This document shows positions 53,567-63,690 of a DNA stretch of 64,000 nt, one piece after another. A program made the position numbers and the translations under genes. Source of the DNA: Seriola aureovittata (lineage: Eukaryota; Chordata; Actinopteri; Carangiformes; Carangidae); contig NC_079378.1 in the NCBI RefSeq assembly GCF_021018895.1, positions 11,033,501 to 11,097,500 on the forward strand. Reading direction: 5' to 3'. Below the pieces are notes generated by a model that was not told where the DNA came from, made no database searches, and saw only the letters and a list, made by a program, of their open reading frames with translations. The stretch's first letter is position 1. Each line of letters opens with the position of its first letter.

Positions 53567-56500
53567 CCAAACAGAAGCCCGGGTAGCCCTGCTGTGAGAG
53601 AAAGATGTGACGGAGGAAGATGTATTCCTGAGATGACGGATTGCTGGCCAGTCATCAGTCATCGACAGGTGATCATGCAAACTGCTCTCTCCTTCCCTTT
53701 CTGTCTTCCCCCCTCCCTGTGTCTATCTTACATCTCTTCAGAAGCCATTAGGGTCTGAGGAGGAAAATCTGCCAGGAACCCTCTCAACTATAACATTAAA
53801 CAAATGGAAAAGTAACACCCAGACCTCATAAAAAAGGTGTGGAAAAGAAAAGAAAATCCTGGGTTTTATACATCTAACAAAAAGCATGTCTAACTATATA
53901 TGTATAACAACAAAAATAACAATCAGTTAAATATACCTTCATCTTATAATTACTGTTTATCCAGTTTACTTGCACTCTATTGTCAGCTAAAGATTTGGCT
54001 GGAGATACTCTGTACTTTTCTGATTGTAAGAAATGATCCTATTACTGCCTATGTAGGTAAAGCCTGATACACTGTATTTTATTCCTCTTTACCACAGATC
54101 TCCCCCTGTTCCTTGATTACCTTGAACACTGTTGTTAAATTACATTCTAACTAGCTCGCTAAGTTAACAAATTACTGTTATTATAAGTCCTAGATTGCTA
54201 CACCAAGCTGGCACCTAGCACTAAATGTTTTAAAAAGAAAAGAAAGAGTGAACCAGCAAACTTTGAGTATTTAGGTTACTCAGTCACTGGAGCACCCTTA
54301 GTGTTGTCCTGTTTCTGTTTCCACCACTTCTTCCACTCTTTTCTCTTCTGTTTTTGTGTCTGCTGGAAGTACAGCTCCTCATTGGGCAGGTCAAGATTAG
54401 AGTTTCTTAACGTCACAGTAAACAGCTAGACCAGAGTGCAACAGAGCCCCATGAGGGAGTTTTGCAGGTTTCAGTCCTTGCGGCAGTCGCTTTAGGAAAG
54501 CTATTTAGAGTGTTTTTTGCTGTAGCTGTCAATACTGCGGAGTCATTTTTTGGACGCTCCCTCAGTTCTTTGGGGCCTCAAGCAGTTTTCCAGCCTTGCT
54601 TGGCCACAAAATCCGAGCATTCACCTCTGTCTTTGGCTATTTCTACTTCACAGACACACGACGCAAACGCTCTCCCAACCTCTCTGTTCAGCAGAGTATT
54701 ATCCCAGCAGGATTTCAACTCGTAGTATTCAGTTAAACAATAATCATGTCTGTGAAAATGTTTATTTTGTGTCTTTGTAGCTACTACTTTTTTTCTCTGC
54801 CTCATAGACAGGTGTATTAGTATCAATTTCTTTCTAATTATGTGTGTAGTAGGTGCTTGCTAAGGCTAATTATACATTGAAGCAGCATTGAAGGAGTTTT
54901 ATCTTGGAAGCGTGATGTAAAAACACAGTAATTATAGATAATGTGGGTGTAATTAGGTACTTCTTAATGAACAGACTTTAAATGAGATGTTGCTTAGATG
55001 ACAGCAGGAGCTGGATAGGACAGAGGGACTTCTAATGTATTGTTCTCACTTGGAGAGAGGTCCGTTTCTCCTATATGAGCGCGCAACAGCAATTTTTGAT
55101 ATGAAAATTGGGGGGGGGGGGTCATCTGTGTTGTTCACTCATCAATGCAACCTCACAGCGCAGGCTAATCGATCCAGCGGCGGCCGTGTCTGTGCTCATC
55201 ACATTCAACACCTGGGATACACATCATGGTGAACAGAATATCTCCATCTCATTTCCCCCTCTGCAGATAAATCCTGAACATCACAAAGTGCCAAACATTA
55301 TTCTTCTCTCTCGTGGCTAGAATTCACAAGGGTTTTGTGGTACATGTTCGTGCACGGCTATTTCCAGCATGTCAAAGTAAAGTGTGAATCGTCAGCTCAT
55401 AAATGAGAAAAACCTGAGTCACACTCTTTCCTCTAAGAAAGCAGTGGTTTAAAAACACCCATCTCTCTTTCTTGAGATGAGATCTGATACTAGTGAGGGT
55501 GACACAGCTGGCTGCCATGTTTTTCAGCGGTGACTTGGCTCTCTCTTAATTCATTTATTCCCCTGCTCCACCCCATCTTTTGCGACGTTACCTCTGCCTT
55601 CTTCCTCATCAAAGCGAAGGGATGTGATTTAGCCACCTTCCCCACTGCGTTTGATTTTCTCCCTCTCCTCCGCACTGATCCATCAGTCATGAAACCTCGC
55701 TTTGATCCGTACATGATTGGCCATGACATTCATCGTCTTGGCCTATCACACTCAACCGCCGTCGTTATGTCCACGCCTGCACAGTTCAAAGGCTCCGGTC
55801 CTTAAAAGTTTAAGCTCTCTCTCTCTCACTCTGACGAACTAGTTTTACTTTGTCCTCCACTTTTTCTCTCCTTCACCTCTGTGTTTTGTTGTATCAGTTC
55901 TCTCAGAATGAAGGTTGTGAAGCAATATGAAGGAAATGTTACAGGTTAAGGAGTCAAAAGGAGCCGTTTGTTTGAACACTAAAGTTAAGATACACAGCAG
56001 TTAACTTCCTGCAAAAGCTGTTCCTGAAATGCCCACGCTGTGTCAAAATATGGATACATCTGTCGTATAAAAAAAATTGGATTATTTAATGTTCTGGAAT
56101 AACACTGCAACAAGTCTTTCATCTGATGCGAGCCCATACCTTTGAGTTTGACAGGCCTTAAGATTCCAGTCACATCCAGTCTTCTGCTTTGTTGTCTCTC
56201 CGCTTGCTCTGTTTCTCAGGTTGGCTTTTAACTTGTACTGCAGGTTCATGGGAATACGCAAGAGGGATGAAGGACATGGATTGACATTTGTATATTTTAA
56301 AGGATATGCTCAGTCTAAATGTTGTGTTGTTCCCTGAAGACCCAGAGAGAGACAGAGACGTGTGACCAGACTTCAGTCCATCCACTAACGCCCTTTGAAA
56401 GCTCTCCCTTGGCAGACATTGAAATGCTTTTAGCAGAACACATTATTCAGACTTTGGCGCCCCCTGTCTGCTGCCGCAAGCATTGCAGAGTTCACCCCCT

Positions 56501-57062
56501 GCCCTACGGCACTCTGTTTGTCTGCTCAGACGGGCCATACACCCGCTCCCAAAGCGAATTTGTTTACAAATCGACAGAGCCAAGTGGGTGTGACTGGGCC
56601 GCTGTGTTGAGACAGTGTATGTGGATCCATGGAGCAGTTTCGACCCATCAACAGACCACAGAGCCTTTTCACTAGCCTGCTTTTGTGAGATGTTCCTTTC
56701 ACCTAAGGAGCAGAAAGAGGAGTAGAAAAAAAAATGAACTGAAAGAGTAAAAGTCAGGCTTACGCCCAATAACAGCTCAGCTTGTAAAACGGTGAAATAT
56801 CGCTGCGTTCTTTCGATATTTTGTCTGCCAGCAGTTCTCAGTTGTAGTGCCTTCAACCTTCACAGGGAATAGCCTCACTCTGTGCTTTTTCTTTACAGAT
56901 GACAGGGGCCTGAATGTCATCTGATGCAGGTCTGGCAGTTTTCTGAAGGGAACAGGAGGGAGAGGGAGGGTGAGCCAGGAGAATTAGAATGTATTTCAGG
57001 TTTGAAGCAAGTGGTGCATTGCTGCAACTGGTATCTCAGGGAAGGAGGGAGTTTAAAGGGGA

Positions 57063-57085
57063 GGGGGGGGGGGGGGGGGGGGGGG
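57063..57085. repeat. Poly-G homopolymer in a purine-rich tract
   Basis: Twenty-three consecutive G on the plus strand within about 190 bp (56940-57130) dominated by G and A. It can form G-quadruplex or triplex structures and is prone to length error in sequencing. The frame at 56924-57106 with poly-Gly is an artefact of it. Confidence 0.9.
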
Positions 57086-59395
57086 TTTAGCGGAGCGGGG
57101 GTATAGAGGAGAGCAAGAGGGAGGGAGAGGCTTTTGCAGCAAACTGTTGCTAGGAAACACTTGTGGCATCTTTTCTCCCTCTCCTTGAAATGCCAGAACT
57201 AACTGACAGAGAAGCCGGAGTGAAATGTCAGTCCTATCCTCCCAGGAGTTTGAAGAATGTGGCGCGTGTTTCTATTTAAGCAGCCGTGTTTATCAAAGGG
57301 GTTCTCAAAGAGTCAACACAAGCCTTTCCTCCGCCGGAGCAGAGTGTGTTTAGGATGCAGACTGGAGTTTCTACTGCTTCTTTCTCGTCTTCTGTTTGTC
57401 TGCTTGGCTGTCTTTCTTTGCTTCATCTTTGTTTTTTCCCCATCTCGCTCCGTCACTTCCTCCCCACTCCCTTCCTTAACTCGCTCACTCACTCACAGTT
57501 GAGCACCATTACTTTGTCCCTCATTATTCTCCCCTTCCCGTCTGTCTTTTATTGGTCTCCCTCACTCCCCTATTCCCTCTCTCCTTTTCAGATTCCAAGC
57601 CATATGGTCCATCAGTATAATCCCCTGCCCAGATATTTGATTATCAAAGCTGTCTCAAAGCAAAAGCCTCAACTCTCCACTGGCCGCGATTCAGCCCCAT
57701 CCACTACACAATACATTCTAATTCAGAGACAGTAACCAGAACAAAAGCATTTAAATTCTCTAGTGATCAAATCTGCACCACAATACATCAGTAGAGGGAG
57801 ATGCACTTGGACATATAAATGAAGAGAAATTTGAATGAGCAAACAAAAATCAAATAACCCTTCATTTCTGAACAACATGTACTAGTTGAAGGGATGACAC
57901 TTTTATACCTGATACTGATTAAAAAAGAACAAAAGACGGGATGTTTGAGTTGCACATCTGTTAACCTAATTACTACCTTCTATTATACATAAATCAGCTG
58001 TATCCTCATGCCAGCTATTTTCGTTTTTTGACAGCTATTTTGTAAGTGACGGTGTGGCATCTCTGAAATGAAGACAAGCCACCACAATTGCTTATTGCTT
58101 GGTACCCTATCAGAGAGAAACATCACATTCAAACTGTTTTACTCAAGCTTTTAACTGGATTGTTGCCATGTATGCACTGCACAAAGCAGACCCTCCAATA
58201 CCCTACAATCTACATGCTTTACAGTATTCATCCAGGTACCTAGTTTCACTCTCCCACAGGGAGGAGGGGAAATTCATACCATTGATTGACTTCCATTGCC
58301 TTGTGTGAGGCCTTAAAGCCAATTGTCTCATAATAAATGCTGGGCTCATGCATGGAGAATAATGATTTTTTTTTGGTCTCATTAAGGAGGAGAAGCCAGG
58401 ATTTGAGAGCGTGAGGGTACACAGCAGTGAGAGACTTGATACAGCAGTCCTATGCCTGCTGACTGCGCTGCACATACTAATGGGTTTATTTGGGTGGGTA
58501 TAATTGGAAGCCTAGTCTTTACTGCATGTTTGCTACGCGGTTGCTGCACCCTCAGGTGAAATTATCAACATTTTGAAGAACTCCTACTGCCTTTGTGGAC
58601 TTTTTGGATTGGCACTGTACTGACAATATAACAAGCCTATACGAACGTAACCCAAGCTGTAATTATATTTCCCTCAACCAGATAGGTGGGACAAATAAGT
58701 ACCATTTAAACATAATTTCAAGGAGACAGGGTTGCAATATAATACATAATATAAAGAAACTAAAATATCCCTCTAAGTAACACGAACTTTATGATACAAT
58801 GTATAATTCCTTAATAATACATATAAACATCACATCATTACATCACCTGGTGATTCTTGTGGGTTATGAAGAATTTCATTACATTGATAACAATGCATTA
58901 TTGCGGAAAGAATAAAAGTCAATGCACTGCAGTGATTATTAATTAATGATTATGTTCAGTCAAAAGTACATGCTTTAGACTTGCAAAGCAAAAAATTAAT
59001 ATGTAATATTATGTATAGATAAGGCATGCTCAACAATTTGGTGATTTACAAAATATTGAAAAATAAAGGGAGGAGATTTAAATGAAATTTGTCAATGCTG
59101 GTAATTTCAGAGGGAACTGGAAAAATATTTGTTCAAACCTTACTTTCTAGCCGTTTTTTTTTTTTTTCTCAGAGGCCAATAACTAGCTCTGTGTAACTTT
59201 CAGTATAGCAACAAAAAGTCAAGTCCAGCAAGTAAATGCATGTGTTTTCTAAAGGCCAATATCAATATTGACAGTGGGGGAACATCCTGTGGTCTGGGCT
59301 TGCAACTTCCACAGCAGGCTGGTTTTCCAACAGTCCCTGCTTTGTGTCTCTACCCACTGCGCCTGCAGCCACACTACAGCTTCTCCATGAGACCG

Positions 59396-59510
59396 GTAAG
59401 TATAGCTCCATTTTCTCACATAGCAGCCTGCTGTTTTATATGAGAATGACGCCTATGCGACACTTGCCTTGCCAAGACAAGTTTTCTATTTTTCCGTCGT
59501 TATTGCACAG
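59396..59510 (+). other. Possible 5'-UTR intron of the lect2-like gene
   Basis: A good donor (ccg|gtaagt, GT at 59396) and an acceptor preceded by pyrimidines (ttattgcacag, ending 59510) lie 115 bp apart just upstream of the start codon. If both are used, the 5' UTR is spliced, and an ATG at 59387 would open a seven-codon upstream ORF ending at 59523-59525, before the main start. This is inferred from splice consensus only. No clear TATA box was found upstream; CCAAT cores occur near 59174 and 59255. Confidence 0.3.
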
Positions 59511-59540
59511 GTTTTTAAGTCCTGACCTGATCCTCTGACG

Positions 59541-59589
59541 ATGAGAATGCTGTTGAGGGTCTGTCTCATTGCAGCTCTGCTCGCATGCT
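59541..59589 (+). CDS. lect2: lect2-like coding exon 1: signal peptide
   Basis: The start codon has A at -3, and an in-frame stop (TGA, 59523-59525) lies upstream, so the frame cannot extend further. A second in-frame ATG at 59547 is a weaker alternative. The exon encodes MRMLLRVCLIAALLAC plus one base and ends at a strong donor (gtaagt). The hydrophobic core and short basic N-terminus are typical of a secretory signal. The phase-1 intron after the signal peptide is common in secreted vertebrate proteins. Confidence 0.85.
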
Positions 59590-60233
59590 GTAAGTAGCCT
59601 ACTGTATGCAGAATATACACTATACAAGTTTTAACATGCATCATAACATATAGAAGTATAAAGTGCATCATATAATGCCTGGAGTGTTGCTGTTTCATGC
59701 ACGTGCACAAAAAAAAAAAAAAAAAAAACAGCCATGTAGTACAGTCAAGCATGTGTAGGCACTCCCACATCACATACAGCAAATTGCCATTCAACACTAA
59801 CTGTACACTAATAGAATAACCATTACAACAACCATAAATGGTGTATAAATATCTGCGTACCCTTGGAGATTGCAATGAAGTGAGCCCTATTAAGAGACTG
59901 TAAACTCCTGTAAACACAAATCTTGGGGGTTTTCAGGTCAATAGCTAGAGTCAGTGTGTGTTGGTACAAGTGGGTGAGACATTTAAAGTATGATTGAATG
60001 TTTAATGTAACATTACATCATCGCGTCTAACTGCAAAGCTTAAGGCAAACTTTTACTCTGAGGGTGTGTTGAGCGACATGAAAATGAGACGGCCATCTTG
60101 TTACCGAGATGAAATGATTCATGCCGCACAATGGAAACAACTCTCACTACTGTTGCGAGAGAAGTAACCACTAATAGTGCTTGCTGGCCAATCAGAACTA
60201 TATATCTGTGTTCTGTCTCTTACTGTATTTGTG

Positions 60234-60298
<65 letters not shown>

Positions 60299-63200
60299 AG
60301 TGCAAACCGACGAACAGAAAACACTCAAATCAAAAGGAGAAGTATATGAAACTGAGCAGCATGTTTTTTTCCACTCCCTAACTAACTTCACATTCTTCTT
60401 CCATGTCTTCTGTATTTATCGGAAACCTCAAACAATGCTTAATCCACTGTTTTAAATTTCAGAAACTGAAGTGCTGACATATACTTTGAAGACAATGATA
60501 AAAGTAATTATAACACTAAAACAAATTTGTATTTTTTTTAAATTTTGCTTTGTGCATGTTTTGTTACAACAAACGTGTTAAGGAGTAGCCTGTTGGATGG
60601 AAGATTGATAAACATGCATATAGCTATGCATTGGCTATGAATTTATCAGCACAATGGTGAGAGACAGAGAAAGGAGTTTGGTTTCAAGGTTTCGGCACCG
60701 TGGGGAGAGAAAAGTGAGACTGCTTTGACTCAAAATGCCTTAACAGCCATGTCAAAACACCCTAGCAACCATCCAGCTAAACACCCAGAACATCATATTT
60801 ACTGCATCGCAACACCCTGGCAGCCTCTTAATGGAGCAACCACCTAGCAATGCGCTAACAACCATTTCCCAATACACCAACAAAGTCTTCCTCCAAGCTA
60901 CTCTTGCCCTGGCAACAAGCACATACCCTTACATTTTTTGTCACAAAGTTTTGCCTTTTCTAATTTTAACTCACATGCTGGGGAGAACTGCTTTTCCATG
61001 CCACAGCCAGCTATCCTACCCTTCTGCCTCCCAGTCATTAAGGCCCTCTGGTGATAAGCGGCTTCTTTCAATCACTGAGCCCAGCGTGTGTTCTTGTGCC
61101 AGGGCAGCGTGATTGAAATATTTTCTGTGCCTCTGAGGTTAACAGCGTTAATGAAGATCAAAGACTCGTGTCTGGGCAGGATAATTAGTATGCTGTCAGA
61201 ATGAAAACACACTATGAATAACTGAACTATGACTCTGTCTGTCTATATGGACAAGTATCACAGTTCTCAACAAGTGTGGCCAGGCAGTGAGCTAAGACAT
61301 ACCAAGAGACTTTGTGCAAATGTTAAGAAAATTATAAATAACCACGTCTAACAAAAATGTCACAATCAAAAGCAAGTTTTTCCATTGACATCCATCAGTT
61401 GTTAACGTGTACAAGATGTGCTTCTTGGCTTTCATCAATATATTACAGGGTTTTTATAACATTTTAAAGCAATGAGCAGTTGTGACTTGTATAATATAAT
61501 AGCTATATCTGGATGGGTAATCTGAGTACAGATGGTAAAATCATCTCTGTATCCCTTAGATCTTAAGCTCAAATTCTCTAAGATATTTCTTCAGTATACA
61601 CCATTCTGAGTGAATTATTATTAATTCTAAATACTAAGGAACTGAATCCAAATATCAGTCTCACAAACATTTGATTTAATCCTTAAACCAAGAAAGTCAC
61701 ATTCACATTTTAATCCTCCCTCCTTAACTCTCTTAATTCTAACTCTCATCGCTTTCATCTCTCCTTCAGATGTCCTGTTAAGTTGTGCTTCAGAACATAA
61801 CAAGAGGAAAGGTGAAGAATTTCAAAGCAACGACAAGAACGCCAACAGCAACATCAAGGTGAAGAGAAACTACACAACAGCACATGACGGGAGATCTAAG
61901 GTTGTGACTCCGAGGAAGAAGCTCAAGAAGACGGGAAGTAAGATAGGGCCAAGAGGTGACAACAGCTGCACCAGGCTGGGAGGCATCTGCCAACCAAACC
62001 GATTCATCTGCCAAGGCAGGTACCTAAAAGACAAGTGCTCAGGGACCAAGAAGCAGCAGTGTTGTATGCCAGGTAAAGTGACACACGTTACACACATAAA
62101 TCCAAACGCATACCTACTGTATTCACTGACTTCCAGTCTGAGTCATGAGAAAATGTTGTGGTGGGTGTGGAACTGTATCAATGTCTAACACACCACTCAT
62201 ATGAAAGACATCAAAAAGTGACATTTGAATAGTGTCTTTCTGCTGTAATTGACCTTATTTCCACATGAATAGAACATGAGGTGACTCAGACTCAGTAGAT
62301 GTTAAAATACCCTTTTTAGAATATCATTTTTATGCTAGGCCATTTTGGAATGCAATGCAGCAGCCTTTGAATTTTGTGTGTTTTGGGAAGAAGTGTATTG
62401 GACTTTCAAAAGTATAACATAATTTTCTTTTTCTTTTTTTTGAACCTGACTCTGTAGTTGGAGCCTGGAGTGTCCTTTGTGCTGGTCACCACAACAACAG
62501 AGTGAGGGCATGCGATGTGCACGGCTGTGGAGCTTTCAACTCCAAAAGGTGATTCTATCTGATCTGTTGTTTATGCGTTAGCCTCCAACATGAGAGCTCC
62601 ATTGTGCAGATTAGTTGATAAGGCATGCAGCATTTCTGGTGTTGCATTGTCATGTTGGCTTTCTAACGTGGATGAACGAGGTGACTTAAGCTGTTCAGGC
62701 CGTATGTGGGCATTTATTGAGATACCACGAGAGTGACAAAGCACCAGCAGCAGTCCAACCTCCCATTAAATACCCTCCCACTGACTAATTCGGGGTAACT
62801 AAACCATACTTTACACATTTGTCCAACTGAATATCTACATACAATACAATTGGCTTCATAAATCAAAAAGCAATTGTAATATTAAATTTGTGTAAAATAA
62901 GCTGCTTCAAGAAAACCGATGTGAAAGAAGGGACACAGTCCTCCCCTCTGCTTCTCAAACATGGAACAGACAGGAAGTATAACTTGCCCCTGATTCCACA
63001 GCAGACTCTTTTGCTTGGAGAAGAGGACACAACTGAGTAACACAGGTAACATAAACATTTCGAATGCGTTAGCAGTGCCATGACACAATAGACGGCAAAA
63101 GAACTGCAGACCGATGAATCTCCCTATGTTGCCCAAACATTAACCAACCCACAGACTGACATCCACCATGAGACAGAGGATAATCACTATCGCATACATA

Positions 63201-63451
63201 TTCATCAAAACTGTTCAGTTTGTGGCTTGTGAAAAATGACTAATTGAAAAAGGCCTTTCAAGATGGCTTTGTCATGAGAATTTTTTTCTGTCACTCCTCT
63301 TACAGAGGTAATGGCCTCCATAAAGCAGTGGACCTGGTTTGTGATGACTATGGTATTGTCAACGCTCCATTCTCAGGAAATCTGGCAGGTCCAGTGAGTC
63401 GGAAAGACCCAGCGGGGAATCAGTATGATGGGGTCAAACTTCTCAGTGATG
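59541..63451 (+). CDS. lect2: LECT2-family secreted protein with an N-terminal beta-defensin-like module (exons 1-4, 3' end outside window)
   Basis: Joined exons 59541-59589, 61770-62072, 62458-62548 and 63306-63451 keep one open frame of 196 codons plus one base (intron phases 1, 1, 2, 1). Residues 1 to about 23 are a signal peptide. Residues about 24-82 are a basic, low-complexity linker. Residues 83-115 carry six cysteines with beta-defensin-like spacing. Residues 118-196 match LECT2: GAW..LCAG, R.CD.HGCG, then HKAVDLVC and NAPFSG, with C125, C136, C141 and C160 and the H153/D157 zinc-ligand pair. LECT2 is a liver- and leukocyte-derived secreted chemotactic/immune regulator with an M23 metallopeptidase fold. 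The last segment, with the third zinc ligand and final cysteines, is not found before 64000, so the gene runs off the window. A tandem-domain MIM-1-like product is also possible. The family call is firm; orthology to canonical lect2 rather than a paralogue is inferred. Confidence 0.88.
59590..61769 (+). other. Intron 1 of lect2-like gene
   Basis: About 2.2 kb between the signal-peptide exon and the defensin-like exon. It holds an A-run near 59709-59728, a (TG)n microsatellite (60231-60297) and otherwise complex AT-rich sequence. I see no additional coding exon. The short frame at 60831-61112 has no recognisable similarity. Confidence 0.75.
60231..60297. repeat. (TG)n microsatellite in lect2-like intron 1
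   Basis: About 67 bp of (TG)n with one TTT interruption, between exon 1 and the defensin-like exon. Confidence 0.96.
61770..62072 (+). CDS. lect2: lect2-like coding exon 2: basic linker plus beta-defensin-like six-cysteine module
   Basis: A polypyrimidine tract and CAG (61767-61769) precede the exon and a gtaaag donor follows it. The exon is 303 nt (101 codons) with phase-1 introns at both ends. After the end of the signal peptide comes a Lys/Arg-rich linker with a KVKR site (residues 46-49) followed by an N-Y-T glycosylation sequon (50-52). The module CTRLGGIC...CC at residues 83-115 has spacing C-x6-C-x6-C-x8-C-x7-CC, with GG before the second cysteine as in many beta-defensins, and about seven basic to one acidic residue. 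Known beta-defensins usually have 3-5 residues between C2 and C3 and 9 or more between C3 and C4, so this is defensin-like rather than a textbook match. Standard LECT2 has no such exon as far as I know. Confidence 0.8.
62073..62457 (+). other. Intron 2 of lect2-like gene
   Basis: A 385-bp phase-1 intron between the defensin-like exon and the first LECT2-domain exon. It ends in a T-rich tract (about 62426-62441) before the tag acceptor. Nothing else is recognised in it. Confidence 0.8.
62458..62548 (+). CDS. lect2: lect2-like coding exon 3: N-terminal part of the LECT2 domain
   Basis: The acceptor is tctgtag (62455-62457) and the donor is AAAAG|gtgatt, giving a 91-nt exon from phase 1 to phase 2. 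It encodes VGAWSVLCAGHHNNRVRACD followed by VHGCGAFNSK. The motifs LCAG and CD.HGCG align directly with the start of mature LECT2 (cysteines 25, 36 and 41 of the human precursor, where 36-41 form a small loop). This exon and the next identify the family. Confidence 0.9.
62549..63305 (+). other. Intron 3 of lect2-like gene
   Basis: A 757-bp phase-2 intron inside the LECT2 domain. It is moderately AT-rich. The minus-strand frames at 62863-63136 have no recognisable similarity. Confidence 0.8.
63306..63451 (+). CDS. lect2: lect2-like coding exon 4: zinc-site half of the LECT2 domain
   Basis: The acceptor is cttacag and the donor is GATG|gtaagg, giving 146 nt from phase 2 to phase 1. It encodes HKAVDLVC, in which H153 and D157 correspond to the first two zinc ligands of LECT2 (HxxxD), then NAPFSGNLAGPV and a YDGVKLL strand. 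The frame continues a few codons past the donor to a stop at 63484-63486. That extension does not resemble LECT2 and is read as intron. The following exon, expected to start around the FCVK-like strand and to carry the third zinc ligand, is not visible before 64000. Confidence 0.9.
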
Positions 63452-63690
63452 GTAAGGAGGACAAGATGATAATACAATACTCGTAAGGGAGCGCAGCAAG
63501 GGAGAGACACCTCTGCAGATTTTTACCATTTAAAATGATAGAATCCAGTCTCTGAAAATGTTATAACAACCAACACTGACATATCAAAGTCAAGATTTTT
63601 GATAACTGTTAACACATAATAAATGAACAAGACCAAGAGCCTACAGCCACACTAATAGCCTCTGTGGAGCATTGTAAAGAAAACCACGAT
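63452..63690 (+). other. Start of intron 4 of lect2-like gene
   Basis: Sequence following the gtaagg donor of exon 4. No LECT2-like coding continues here. The intron runs into a dispersed repeat and then off the window. Confidence 0.7.

Larger units (their letters stand above)
53072..59395. other. Intergenic sequence immediately upstream of the lect2-like gene
   Basis: No exon of a neighbouring gene is recognised. Contents: CTCF-like motifs at 53532-53566, a 12-base G-run at 55110-55121, a purine-rich stretch with a 23-base G-run at 57063-57085, a pyrimidine-rich stretch at 57360-57600 that gives Ser/Phe/Leu-rich false frames, and a T-run near 59153-59167. The promoter of the lect2-like gene should lie in the last few hundred bases. 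Confidence 0.5.

Noticed and set aside
56457..56470. GGCGCCCCCTGTCTG as a CTCF site
   Set aside because: Three mismatches in the 12-base core, all in its more conserved half.
62073..62188. Continuation of exon 2 frame past its donor to a stop, which would make a stand-alone defensin-like protein
   Set aside because: A good donor sits exactly after the CC-M-P end and joins in phase to the LECT2 exon. An intron-retained short form cannot be excluded but has no sequence support.
63452..63486. Extension of exon 4 to an in-frame stop as an alternative C-terminus
   Set aside because: It follows a strong gtaagg donor and its residues do not match the LECT2 continuation; most likely intron read-through.
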